DNA from: Isoetes taiwanensis
Taxonomy: Eukaryota > Streptophyta > Lycopodiopsida > Isoetales > Isoetaceae
Direction of reading: 5' to 3'
Assembly: GCA_021234155.1 (NCBI GenBank)
Contig: JAJEKV010000005.1
Location: forward strand, 2,916,215 to 2,980,214
DNA: 64,000 nt
Shown here piece by piece: positions 33,600 to 44,477 of this stretch. How positions within the stretch are numbered: the first letter of the stretch is position 1; the number at the start of each line of letters is the position of its first letter. Under the pieces are notes generated by a model that was not told the DNA's origin, searched no databases, and saw only the letters and a list, made by a program, of their open reading frames with translations. The position numbers and the translations under genes are program-made.

Positions 33600-34289
33600 C
33601 CGCAGGGGGGCCTGCAGCTGAGGAAGTCGTAGCCGATCTAGACAGTGAGGATGAGGAATTATACAGTGGCGGCGAGGAAGCCGCGGAGGAGGAAGTCTTT
33701 ACTGCCAATATGAAAAGGAAGTCTGTTTTTTTATAGACTACCATATTGGACCGACCTATTAATTCAACACCATTTGGACCCGATGCATATCTTCAAGAAC
33801 ATGGGAAACTCTTTATGGAAGCATGTATTTGGTCAAAAAGACACAACAAATGCCAGGATAGACCTTAAGGTAAGTAATACAAAGAAAGAGGCATGGATCC
33901 GAGGTGAAGGGCAACCAGTTCTTCCGGCAAAATGGGTTATTGCTAGGGCTGACCATCGAGCTATTTATGATGATCTAAAGGCCCTTAGAACACCAACTGG
34001 TTATATGCAATCATTGCGAACCTCATTCACAAGTACTGGGGAGCTGACTGGTTTAGAGTCCCATGACTGGCATAAGTTCTTGCATGTAAGCAATTGGAGT
34101 CCACATATGCACTACTATTAATTGTAACCCATACTTATATTTGGTGTTTGGATCATGCAGTTCTTCATGCCCCTGACCTTTAGGGGAGTTTTAGACAAGG
34201 GATCCTTGTAGGCAATAAGTGCCCTATCAAAGCATAAGGTTGTTACCCATGTTGATTTGGTGGTCCCCCGTCTATTTTATTTGTGGCTA

Positions 34290-34340
<51 letters not shown>

Positions 34341-34700
34341 ACCTCATAGTGGATGTGTAAAAAAACTATACCGAAAGACGAAATTGAAGAGATGAGAGTG
34401 AAAATGGCAGAGGCATGTTGCTTGTTAGAGAAGGAGTTTCCTACGGGCTTTCTTGACAGTCAAATCCATCTTTTGGTACATCTTATTGAGGAAGTGGAGC
34501 TCCGGGAACTGTACATGCGAGATGGATGTTTTTCTTGGAAAGGTTTATGACGGTATTGAAGGATATGGTGCGTCAAAGAGCACGTCCTGAAGGTAGTATG
34601 ACAGAGGGGTACTTGCGAAAGAGTAATATAATTCCGCCATACATTCAGATGCACCTCGCTTATGGAGTGATGAAGGGACGAGAAGATTATAGGGGTAGTG
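33600..34700 (+). pseudogene. CACTA (En/Spm)-type transposase remnant, TNP2/DUF4218-like
   Basis: The block at 33774-34080 reads MDPMHIFKNMGNSLWKHVFG, then TPTGYMQSLRTSFTSTGELTGLESHDWHKFL, a hallmark of CACTA transposase-like proteins of plants. After a 54-base T run, 34374-34550 gives MRVKMAEACCLLEKEFPTGF and SQIHLLVHLIEEVEL, and in the next frame 34530-34610 gives FLERFMTVLKDMVRQRARPEGSMTEGYL, the DUF4218 signature. An acidic leader (33605-33705) precedes it. The T run and a frameshift break it. Confidence 0.8.
34286..34339. repeat. poly(T) run, about 54 bp
   Basis: An uninterrupted T homopolymer inside the CACTA-type gene remnant. It could be the reverse-complement poly(A) of a vanished retroposon or simple slippage; no adjacent retroposon body is seen. 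Its length may also be unreliable in assembly. Confidence 0.85.
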
Positions 34701-34719
34701 GCAGAAGGCATCCAAGATC

Positions 34720-37700
34720 GGTCCGGGGGAACTTATCAAACTGCAGAGCGTCCTGCGGGGACCGTGTAGAAACCGAAGTGTTTTGTCGTTCGGGCACTGT
34801 GAAGGCCCCGGAATGGAGATTCGACTTTGCCACCTCATCCGGAATGGTGAAATTACCCTAGGGACCAAGTTACACGGTCCGTTACGCATGAGAAAGGAAC
34901 GCGTGCTCCCTACATGGCAAAAGATTCAAAGATCCACCTCCCATGCCAATTGACTACTCAGAGAGGCCGGACATAAGCTACTTTGGCTTCTAGGAGAGTG
35001 GGTGGTCTTCACAAAGCAAGTTGGTCTCCGGGGCAATGTCGATGCTCCGTCCCAAATGGAAGAGCCAAATCACGCCTCCGGATAGGAGCTTGCTCGTCCA
35101 CGCCAGGGGCCTTCGAGAGGACTTTTGGGGCAAGCCGCCCCGGTGTTTTCGGGGCTCGTGCTCGCCCGACACCTCCCCACTATTCAAGATCCGCATAAAG
35201 GTCCCTCGGATGAATCAAAAAAGGATAGGGCCTCCAAAACGTAAACCCTGTGAGTTGTCAAGTTCTTGGAGGGTTTGGCGCTTTGGGGGCGAAGTTTTGG
35301 TCCTTTTGCACTTGGGACCGGCCGAGGTCGCACTTTGGGAACCGGCAAGTTTAACCGGCGGAATAGAGTTTGGATCTGCCCTCCTCCTGATGTGGCAATC
35401 CAAACTCAAGGGCCGCTTTTGCAGTTGCAAGACATCCATAAATTCGTAATTAATGCATAGCACGGAATTAAATTTCGATTTTTTGCCAGCTGGCTTCCTA
35501 AGTATCACCAGCATACAAGCCAATTTTCCGAATTTTCGGACAAGGTTTCGATCAAGGAGTTAGCATTAGAGCAGTCTGTGCAACCCGTTGTTGGCCAGCC
35601 GAGCTGGAACCTTTCCCCAAGTCAAATAAGGCCAGGACCTTGCAAGGCCTCATCATAGGAGGGGAGAGCAAGGACCCCAGGAGGCGGGATCCAAAAAAGT
35701 TCTCGAGGCAGCCTTTCCTGGCAGCACTCCTCCGGGGGGCCGCACGCTAATGACCACACTCCCAGAGTCCCTAGAACGGAGATTCAACTTTGCCACGTCG
35801 TACGGAATGGCAAAATTACCCTAGGGACCAAGTTATATGGTCCGTTACGCATGAGAAAGGAACGCGTGCTCCCTACATGGCAGTATTCAGCATCCACCTC
35901 CCATGCCAATTGACTACGAGGGTGCTGGACATGAGCTACTTTGGCGCTTCTGGGAGAGTGGATAGTCCTCTGGCCACGAAAGTTGGTCCTCAGGGCAATG
36001 TCAACGCTCTGGTTTCAATGGAAGAGCCAAATCACAGTTCTGGATAGGGGAGCTTGCTCGTCAGTCGCCAGGGCCTTCGGGAGAGGACTTTTAGGGCAAG
36101 CTGCTTCCGGGGGGGTTTTAGGGCCCGTGCTCTGGCCTGGACACTTCCCCACTACTTCAAAATGCGGCGCAAGGTCTTGGACGAATCTGACAAGGATAGA
36201 GCCTCCAAAATGTAAACCCTGTGAGTTGCCAGGTTCTTGGAGGGTTTGCGTTTTGGGGGCCGAATTTTGGTCCTTTGCACTTGGGACCTGGCCGAGAGGC
36301 TGCACTTGGGAATGCAAAGCAAGAGGAATTGGCGGAATAGAGTTTGGATCTGCCCTCCTCCTGATGTGGCAATCCAAAGTCGAGGGCCGCTTTTGCAGTT
36401 GCAAGACATCCATAAATTCGTAATTAATGCATAGCACGGAATTAAATTCCGATTTTTTGCCAGCTGGCTTCCTAAGTCATCATCAGCATACAGGCCAATT
36501 TTCCGAATTTCCGGACAAGGTTTCGATCAAGGAGTTAGCATTAGAGCAGTCCGTGCAGCCCGTTGTTGGGCAGCCGAGCTGGGACCCTTCCCCAAGTCAA
36601 ACAAGACCAGGACCTTGTAAGGCCTCATTACAGGAGGGGAGAGCAAGGACCCCAGGAGGCGGGACCCAAAAAAGTTCCCGAGGCAGCCTTTCTTGGCAGC
36701 GCTCCCTCGGGGGCCGCACGTTAATGACCATCCTCCCGGAGCTCAGTTCCCCTATCTGACCGTTGAATCCTCCGTTCATGGGCCCTGCTTCGGGCAGGTC
36801 CGAAAAATCCAAGAACGGTCCAGGGTAACTTATCAAACCGCAGAGTGTCCTGCAGGCGACCGTGTAGAAACTGAAGTGTTTTGTCGTTCGGGCACTGTGG
36901 AGGCCCCAAAACGGAGATTCAACTTCATCACATCGTTTAGAATGGCGATATTACCCTAGGGACCAAGTTACACGGTCCGTTATGCATGAGAAAGGAATGC
37001 GTGCTCCCTACATGGCAGTATTCGGCATCCACCTCCCATGCCAATTGACTACGAGGGTACTGGACATAAGCTACTTTGGCGCTTCTGGGAGAGTGGGTGG
37101 TCTTCTGGCCACGAAAGTTGGTCCCAGGGCAATGTTGATGCTCTGGTCCCAATGGAAGAGCCAAATCACGGTTCCGGATAGGGGAGCTTGCCCGTCAGTC
37201 GCCAGGGCCTTCGGGAGAGGACTTTTGGGGCAAGGTGCTTCCAGGGGGGTTTTTAGGGCCCCTGCTCTGGCCTGGACATCCCTCCCCCCCACTACTCCAA
37301 GACGGGGCGCAAGGTCCTGGACGGATCTGACAAGGATAGGGCCTCCGAAACGTAAACCCTGTGAGTTGCTAGGTTCTTGGAGGGTGTGCATTTTGGGGGC
37401 CGAGTTTTGGTCCTTTGCACCTGGGACCTGGCCGAGAGGCTACACTTGGGAACGCGAAGCAAACGAAACTGGCAGAATAGAGTGGATCCGCCTTCCTCCT
37501 GATATGGCAATCCAAAGTCGAGGGCTGCTTTTGCAGTTGCAAGGCATCCATAAATTCGTAATTAATGCATAGTACGGAATTAAATTCCGATTTTTTGCCA
37601 GCTGGCTTCCTAAGTCATCACCAGCATACAGGCCAAGTTTTCGAATTTTTGGACAAGGTTTCGATCAAGGAGTTAGCATTAGAGCGGTTCGTGCAGCCCA

Positions 37701-37915
37701 TTGTTGGGCAGCCGAGCTGGGACCCTACCCCAAGTCAAACAAGGCCACGACCTTGCAAGGCCTCATCACAGGAGGGGAGAGCAAGGACCCCAGGAGGCGG
37801 GACCCAAAAAAGTTCCCGAGGCAGCCTTTCTTGGCAGCGCTCCCTCGGGGGGCCGCACGCTAATGACCATCCTCCCGGAGCTCGGTTCCCCTATACGACT
37901 GTTGAATCCTCCGTT
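34720..37915. repeat. three tandem ~1.0-1.14-kb units
   Basis: The anchor 'ccctagggaccaagtta' occurs at 34856, 35819 and 36954, and the anchor 'cggaattaaatt' near 35463, 36437 and 37575. The periods are therefore about 965-975 and 1135. The shorter first interval is due to a deletion of ~170 bp at about 35765, because units 2 and 3 keep the block around 'gagcattag' to 'gttgaatcctccgttc' in full. Several open frames run through each unit on both strands, but they differ between units and have no recognisable motif. The array starts inside the CACTA-type remnant and ends at the pyrimidine tract. Confidence 0.9.
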
Positions 37916-38465
37916 CTTGATTATTTTTCTTCCTCATTCTTTCCTCATTCTTTCTTCCATGCTTCTATTCTTCCCATATTTCTTCTTTCCTCATTCTTCA
38001 TCCCTAATTTCTTCCTCATTTCTTTCTCATTTCTTTTCTCATTCTTTTCTTTTCCCATGCTTTCTCATTTCCATTCTTTCTCATGCTTTCTCATTCCTTA
38101 TTCTTTCCCCTCCCTTCCCTTATTTCTTTCTTCTCTTCCCTTCCTTATTCTTCATTCTTTTTCATTTCTTCCTCACTTTCCATTCGATCCTTTTATTTCC
38201 CTTCCCTTATTTCTTCATTCCATTCTATTCCCTTCCCTTCTCTTATTTCCTCTTTTTTTCTTCATTCTTTCTTCTTTCTTCTCTTATTTCTTCTCTATTC
38301 TATCCTTATTTCTTCCCTTCTATTCTTTTATTTCTTCTGTTATGTCTTCCTCTTGTTTTATTTCTATCTCTTGTTTCCTATTTCTCCTCCCTTCCTCCCC
38401 TTTCTTTTCCTTTCTTTCTTCTTCGATCTTTTTCTTCTTTGTTCTTATTCTTCTAATGCTTTGTT
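37916..38465. repeat. pyrimidine-rich tract (ttcc/tttc/attc)n
   Basis: About 550 bp almost devoid of purines except scattered A on the plus strand, composed of ttcc, ttct, cattc and similar words. It produces long stop-free frames rich in Ser, Phe, Leu and Pro, which are artefacts of composition. Such tracts can form triplex DNA. Confidence 0.9.
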
Positions 38466-38594
38466 ACTTCTGTTGCAGCTTTCTATTACGATTTGGACCC
38501 GACAGGATCTTATGTGCACATGTCCTTCTTTTGGTAAGTAGTTGATCGCACTTGCATTTTATTTTTATAGTTTTAAGTAGGTTAAAAAAATTGA

Positions 38595-39165
38595 TGGAGT
38601 GGCTTGTTCAAGGGCATGGGTCAGCTCCACCTAGAGTGGAGAGGACCATGTACCCGGGTTCGAAGTCCACTTTCACTACAATCATAAATTTTTTCTAGGT
38701 TGAGTGGCTTGTTCAAGGACATGGTCAGCTCCACCTAGAGTGGAGAGGACCACGTACCCAGGTTCAAGTCCACTTCCAGTTCCACTTGTTATTTTTTAGG
38801 TTTAAAATAAAATTGTAGTGGCTTGTTCAAGGGCATGGTCGGCTCCACCTCGAGCGGAGAGGACCAGGTGTCCGGGTCCAAGTCCATTTTTCTTCTCATT
38901 CCTAGGTAGAGGTGGCTATGGCAAGGACATGGTCGGCTCCACCACGAGTGGGGAGGACCAAGTGTTCGGGCCTTAGTTCACATTTATTGTCAGTTTTAGG
39001 TAGAGGTAGCTAGGGCAAGGACATGGTCGGCTCCACTATGAGTGGAGGGGACCAGATGTTCGGGCCCTAGTCCCACATTTCTTTTTTTTTTAAGGTAGAG
39101 GTGGCTAGGGAAAGGGCATGATCGGCTCTACCATGAGTGGAGAGGACCACGTGTTCGGGTCTTAA
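38595..39165 (+). repeat. six ~100-bp tandem monomers upstream of a LINE ORF1
   Basis: Monomer starts (gtggct.gttcaagg or gtggctagg.aagg) lie at about 38599, 38704, 38817, 38908, 39005 and 39101. Each holds a hairpin, ctccacctagagtggag in the first units and ctccaccacgagtgggg later, and ends with a gtgttcggg- or cgggttcgaagtcc-like block. The first monomers carry a string close to an internal RNA polymerase III B box (GGTTCGAAGTCC). The last monomer is followed within 20 bp by LINE ORF1 sequence, so the array may be its promoter region. Confidence 0.85.
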
Positions 39166-39861
39166 TCATACTCTAGTCTAAGATGGACTCTAACCCATCT
39201 GAAGGCCATTTCGAGCAATTTGGGGGATATTATCTGTATAAACATCCCCCAAACAAATTTCCCTTCTGTCTGTATCTCTAAAGAAATTGACTCCAGATGG
39301 CTAAAAAATGTTAAAATTAAGATCTCAGAAGGTAGAATTCTTAATTTAGAGGTTGTGTACTCCAAGCTCCCTATCCATAAGGTGCTCGAAGAAGCCACTC
39401 CTATCTGTGATAAAGGCACCTTCGCGAAGCCTCCTCTCATCATCAGGCAGGAATGGTGCCCCAAAAAGATGGATGCTCATGCTCAGGCTCAAAACAATTG
39501 TAAAGCCATAACTCAGATGGACCCTAACGAGAATCAAACGGAATTCACTCTCAAGAATGATTCTCTCTTTATGGATAACAACTAGAATTTTTTACTCAGA
39601 AATGTCAATATGGAAATTAAATTTAAAACAGGTATTATGACCCTCTCCTTCCCTCTCAAGGAAGAAAATTCTGAGGTGGATTCAGAGAGCTATAACTCGG
39701 AAAATGAGTTCATCCACTCTCGTAATGAGGAAGGTTGGAAGCAAATTACATCAAGAAGGAGGGGCAGGGGACAGAAGAAAACTTATCTTGGACCTCTTAG
39801 AGTCAGCCCCAGGAACTCAGCCATCCAATCCAGGATGGCCAAAGGTAGATACAAATGTTAA
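39166..39861 (+). pseudogene. LINE ORF1 (DUF4283-like gag)
   Basis: One frame of about 230 codons with a single in-frame TAG at 39583. The first part (LTHLKAISSNLGDIICINIP...FPSVCISKEID..WLKNVKIKI and LNLEVVYSKLP) looks like the second half of the DUF4283-type ORF1 domain. The last part (EEGWKQITSRRRGRGQKK) is the basic tail usual before ORF2. The expected N-terminal third is missing, so the ORF starts abruptly after the tandem monomers. It overlaps the start of the endonuclease frame by a few bases (39855-39861), a typical ORF1/ORF2 overlap. Confidence 0.65.
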
Positions 39862-40592
39862 TGTCTGATTCCTTAAAGATTATTACCTGGAATATCCAGG
39901 GTATAAATAACCTCATCAAAAGGGAGCGTCTAAAGGTTTGTATCTCTACCCTTAACCCTGATATTTTGCTTATCCAGGAACACAAGATTCACGATCCAAA
40001 CCACAATGAAATTATTTCTAGATCTCTTCCTCCCAATTTCAAAGTTTGGTCTATCAGTGCTAATGATTCGTCTGCAGGTATAGCTATTGTGTGGAATCTG
40101 AGAATCAATCTGGAGGTAACTCATATGATTAATGACAATAATGGTAGGTGGCAGGTTCTAGTAGGTAATCTCGGCTCTGATACTATTGCCATCACCAATG
40201 TTTATTCTTACCATAATCCCTCTGAGAGGATTATGGTGTGGAATAAGATCAACCAGAGCTTAGCCAGCATAGATGTTGACGATCTCATCCTTGGAGGTGA
40301 CTTTAACATGGTTACAGATAGCTATATGAAAAATAAGAACTTTAAGGCTCTCTTGCCTCATGAAATGTGTGCCTGGACCAAGCTCCTCACTGATCATAAT
40401 CTTAGAATGGCCAGAACCAAACCCAATTCTTTTAGCTGGTCTGATCACAGGGCTGACCCTATCTGTTGCCTTCATGACCGTTTCTACCTTAGTGAGAACT
40501 TGTGGACCATTGGTAGCAGGGTGGATAATTTAACTGGTTATACTCTTTCCGATCATACAAGACGCCAACTTTTTGGTAATTTTGACCCCTAA
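39855..40592 (+). pseudogene. LINE ORF2 endonuclease domain (APE type), RT missing
   Basis: A 245-codon open frame covering an almost complete APE endonuclease: IITWNIQGIN (Asn), ILLIQEHK (Glu), IAIVWN, TNVYSYH, LILGGDFN (Asp and Asn) and YTLSDHTRR (Ser-Asp-His) near the end. The frame stops at 40590-40592, right where the linker to RT would begin, and no RT follows. The domain itself has no stop codon, so this is a comparatively young insertion cut off by truncation or deletion at its 3' side. Confidence 0.85.
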
Positions 40593-40594
40593 AA

Positions 40595-41074
40595 TAGCTA
40601 CCAAATTCGTAAATTTAGGGTCATTTTTTTAATTGACCCCCCCAAAAGTGGCTGAATTTAAGGGTATTTTAGGGAATCTTTATGCTTTTTATTAGTGCAA
40701 ACGCAAGTCATTAGTGCGTTTGCACCGTCACCTTGTTCTTCATTTCTTTGTGCTTCAAGAAATCATTTAGCACTTCCCTTTTCTCTTCCAAAGCCATTTG
40801 ACAAACTTGCCTTTTGAATGAGAACACTAGATTAGACACAATCTTTTGTTTACTCACTTGATTGGCATAAGCTTTGGACTCCTGCATCAAAGCATTCTTC
40901 TCTTCTTTTTTTCTCTTTCTTTGTTTCCTCTTCTTTAGAGTCTCCTGCTCTCTTGTCCTCTTCCTCTTTCCCATAAAGTTTCTTTGCTCCACTTCTTCCA
41001 TCTTGATTGCTCGCAAACGCCACCTTCGCACCTATAATAGTCCCTGCTTACAAAATTAACGAGACGTAAGAAAG
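40595..41074 (-). pseudogene. unidentified charged coding fragment
   Basis: A minus-strand frame (41031-40711, 106 codons) is rich in Lys, Arg and Glu, with a KRKRTREQETLKKRKQRKRK-type basic run and a likely coiled coil. It resembles an N-terminal or linker exon and no catalytic domain is visible. It sits between the truncated LINE and element A and may be a gene fragment carried by a transposon. Confidence 0.3.
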
Positions 41075-43560
41075 TATCAATATGTAACATTATAACAGGG
41101 GGTTTTTTTTGTGATTTTATACGCTTTTTGGCATGGTTTTTATATGATTTCATGGGCGTATTGCACGAGGCATACTAATCAGTATATCTAGAGTGCACGC
41201 TGGATTCATATATTTAAATGGCATTTTATCTATGGTTTTGCAATGGTTTTGCCTTGCATGTTTTTGTTCCTTAAAAAATTTAATTTTATGAAGTCCATGC
41301 AAGCAACGAGGCATTGAACTTTAGGGTTCAACTTTAGGGTTCGTGGAATGAAGGGGATTTAGGGATTTAGGGGATTTCCGGCAGTTTTCTCCTCTCGCTA
41401 TGGCTTCCACAGTTCTCTCATAGCTAGATTAGTAGCCCTGATCCATCCCTCGCAAATGAAAAGGTGTCAAACGCAATTTTGGGGGAGCACAATCTCCAGA
41501 TGTTGCTAGGCCATGCAGGTTTTGCTCCATGGAATCGTCCAAATCCGCTATTTTGTATACCATAGCTTTGTTTCTGGCTATGGCAAAGGGATCAGCAAGC
41601 CAAGACCTTTCCATTTGTTCATATCCAAGGTGTTACATTCCACCATGGTCTGCATTGGTGAACAATAATGCACGTATGGGATAATCCTTCCAAAGCGTAG
41701 GTTTTGTGGATCGCTAATGCAGACCAGCCTCTCAACACAGGGGAGATCCGATTGACTCACAGAGGTCTTCTCAGCCCAGTTTGAATGAATACATGATGTA
41801 GCTGCAGACATGAAAGTGGAAGCAAAGATGAATGGTGAATCTGATTTAGCTGAACAGGACAAGGCTGTTGAAATTGACATGTTTGTGGCTCAAACCCATC
41901 TAATCGGAAGGTTTGGAAAGCAGTTGGTATTGTTGGGGAGTCCTGAAGCGATAGGTGGAAGTGAGCCTTCGGATGAAGATGGTTCTCGTGCTAGATGTTG
42001 AGGAACCACCGTGAATGAGAAAAGAAATGAGAAACGAGAGGCCATCTTCAAATGCCTTTCCAAGGAATTGTCTTCACATGCGAGATCTTTCTCGCTTGTT
42101 GTTTATAACATATGATTCTTTTTGCTTGTCTCAGGATGGGCTCTTTTTGCAAAAGTGCATTGGTGAAGCACTATCGGCAGAGTCGGTTTTTGAAAATGGT
42201 CATGGAATGACGATGCAATGTTTTTGGAGCGTATGCATGCAATTGTACAAGAAGTGAATACAAGCAATACGTCAAGTGAAGAAGATTTCCGTGATGAAGT
42301 CGAAAGCTCAAAAGGCATCTAAGTGTCTTCTTTGAGTTTTCGGATCCTGTTGCAAATTGTGGCGGGATAAGCGCCCGAACTCAAAAATGGCGGTTACAAA
42401 CTTATTAGGCATGACAGTGGCGAGAACTCCAAAAGATAGATTTCCGAGAGCAAAGATACTTGCCAAGCGCAGCCTTCCATATAAAGGTTTACACTTGAAT
42501 ACTTTGGTTTAAACTATGGTGTAAATGTCGGCTTACCTCAGGGTTTTTTTTGTTTCCTGATTATTTCCATTGGCATTGCCATTGCGATGACCGGATGTGG
42601 TAATACAAGCTTGGTGGAGGGTCCTTAGTCCTTCTAAGCAATGTTTCGTATTTATTTCTCGTCGAACTAGTAGCCTTTGAATGTCCCGAATTGCCTGCCT
42701 TTTTGTAATATATGGTAATGCAAAATGGTAGAAGATGCTTTTAAAGAAAAAAAAGTTGTTTCAAGCATAGAGATTTCATGAAATGCAGGGTAATGCATTT
42801 GAGATAAATGCTTCACAAGCCCAAAGCATTATAGCCTCTCTAATGCCCCAGATGAAAGGTGAATCTATTTAACTATTTATGTAATGACTAACCTTCACAT
42901 GCTGAATACATGATACTTGGGATATTTGTTTGATGAAATAGGATATTTGAAATTCATTGGGCAGTAAGTTGCGCCAAGTTCAATGTTTTTATGTATCATA
43001 TACATTTGCTACATGTTCTTTGATCTCAATATTTAATGGTGCAAATGCCTCTATGAGATTGTGGTGCTAAAATAAGATATTTATATCCATGCATTTTCTA
43101 CATATCCTATTTGCTGATCTTTGTAAAACGCATGTCGATATGGGATTAAAACTTTTATTTGTATATTTCTTGGCACTTACATACTTACATAAACAGGCTA
43201 ACTGGCCCATAAAGTTCACTCATGTTTGCTTTAGTTAGGGCCCGAAGGGCCCAAAATTTTTTTTAATATAACAATCAACACACAACTACCATTAACATTA
43301 TTAACACAAACCATTGCATTTAACACATTTAAATTAAAATCCCCCTTAAACCCCCTTTGGTTTGGGTGCATATTCACACGGGGGTTACTCCGGGCAACGA
43401 GAGCTGTCGGATGGGCATATTTGTCCTTTATTCTAAGATTTGGACCGTACATAGCAATCCTCGTTTGTGGGGTATGCATGTACAAGTTTTTGTATACTGT
43501 ATATTAAGGATATAGAAAAGGAATTACATATCGTAATACTTTAAGTCTTCAATATGCAAA
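41075..43560. mobile_element. element A: unclassified mobile element with gene-like interior
   Basis: Its outer parts match element B at 51577-53609: about 270 bp on the left, starting at 'atcaatat' and running through 'acagggggt', and about 290 bp on the right, starting at the inverted repeat GGGCCCGAAGGGCCC (43238-43252) and running through a 'ccccctttggtttgggtgca' block to 'gtatat'. The interiors differ. Here, possible coding pieces lie at 41810-42001 (VEAKMNGESDLAEQDK) and 42015-42320, with intron-like T-rich and cag strings between them. No transposase is visible. The exact ends are less certain than for B. Confidence 0.6.
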
Positions 43561-44475
43561 AAAAAAAGAAATCAGAATACACCACATTCCTCCAAGCTAA
43601 CCTATATTTAGAAGCCATGCTAAAGCATTTGCAGCATAAGCTTGCATAAAATTCAGCCCTTATTCTTTCCTATAGATGCATCACTACACCTATAGCTAGC
43701 ATAAAATTCTGCCATCAGTTTTCCTGTAAGAGCTTCATGCACCACCTTTTTTTTTTTTTCAAACAAACCTGTGTTTACAAAAGTCAGGGGGAAACATTGC
43801 ACTAATCCTAGCCACCAAATTGCTGCTATAAACAAAATAACATACTAAAATTTATAGTGCTTCTAGAACAAACAAGTTTATACCATTCTTGAATCAGTAC
43901 AAGATATAACAGAATGATCACTAATTGTGGCTCTTGAATGCATGCCGGATATATTTTTCTGGATGATTAGAAGAAGGAAACCAAATCTACATGCAAATCA
44001 AACACAAAACAAAGATAGCACTACAATCAATTTTAATTGCTAGAATGAGAATAATCTTGGATTAAAAGCAAACTTTGAATGGCAACATACCCAAATTTTA
44101 GTCTTCAAACGAAATTTCAAGAGGCCTTACAATCTTGAAATTCGAATTTGATCTTCTCGTAAATAATAAAGAGACCGAAAAAAATTTAAGGAAACCAAAG
44201 GTACATGCAAATAAAAACAAAGCAAAGTCATGTCTATTGAAATCAAATTACAATGAAAGAAATCTTGGATTCAAAGCAAAAAACAGACCGAAATTTTGTC
44301 TTGAAAGAAAGTATGCAAAAGGCTCTATATTCTTGTAAGGCCGGAATTTGATCTTAAATCGGACCAAATCGAGGAGAAAGTCCATACATTCTTCTTGATC
44401 AATCGATCAGTTGATCGTGCAAAAAATCTCCCCCAGATTTTGAATTCTCTCGGGCGGGCGGTGGTGGTTGAAGCA
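43560..44475. other. AT-rich region with a ~200-bp tandem duplication
   Basis: Bases ~43975-44150 and ~44180-44360 share the blocks 'catgcaaat.aaa.acaaa', 'aatcttggatt.aaagcaaa' and 'aatttgatctt'. The 67-codon frame in the second unit is a composition artefact. No gene recognised. Confidence 0.55.
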
Positions 44476-44477
44476 AT

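Noticed and set aside
34983-37572. Many 60-196-codon frames on both strands in the tandem array
   Set aside because: Frames change between the three units through indels and occur on both strands at once; there is no shared protein and no motif.
37565-38545. 326-codon open frame, plus two overlapping frames of 251 and 152 codons
   Set aside because: They run through the pyrimidine tract and consist of Ser/Phe/Leu/Pro runs. Lack of stops is due to composition, and no domain is visible.
38595-39165. tRNA or tRNA-derived SINE copies because of the GGTTCGAA string
   Set aside because: The monomers cannot fold into a cloverleaf and the B-box-like string is lost in later monomers; kept only as a promoter-like hint.
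40711-41031. 106-codon Lys/Arg/Glu-rich frame as a real gene
   Set aside because: No start context, domain or second copy in the window; kept only as an unidentified fragment with low confidence.
44135-44338. 67-codon Lys/Asn-rich frame
   Set aside because: Lies in a tandem duplication whose other unit does not keep the frame; composition effect.
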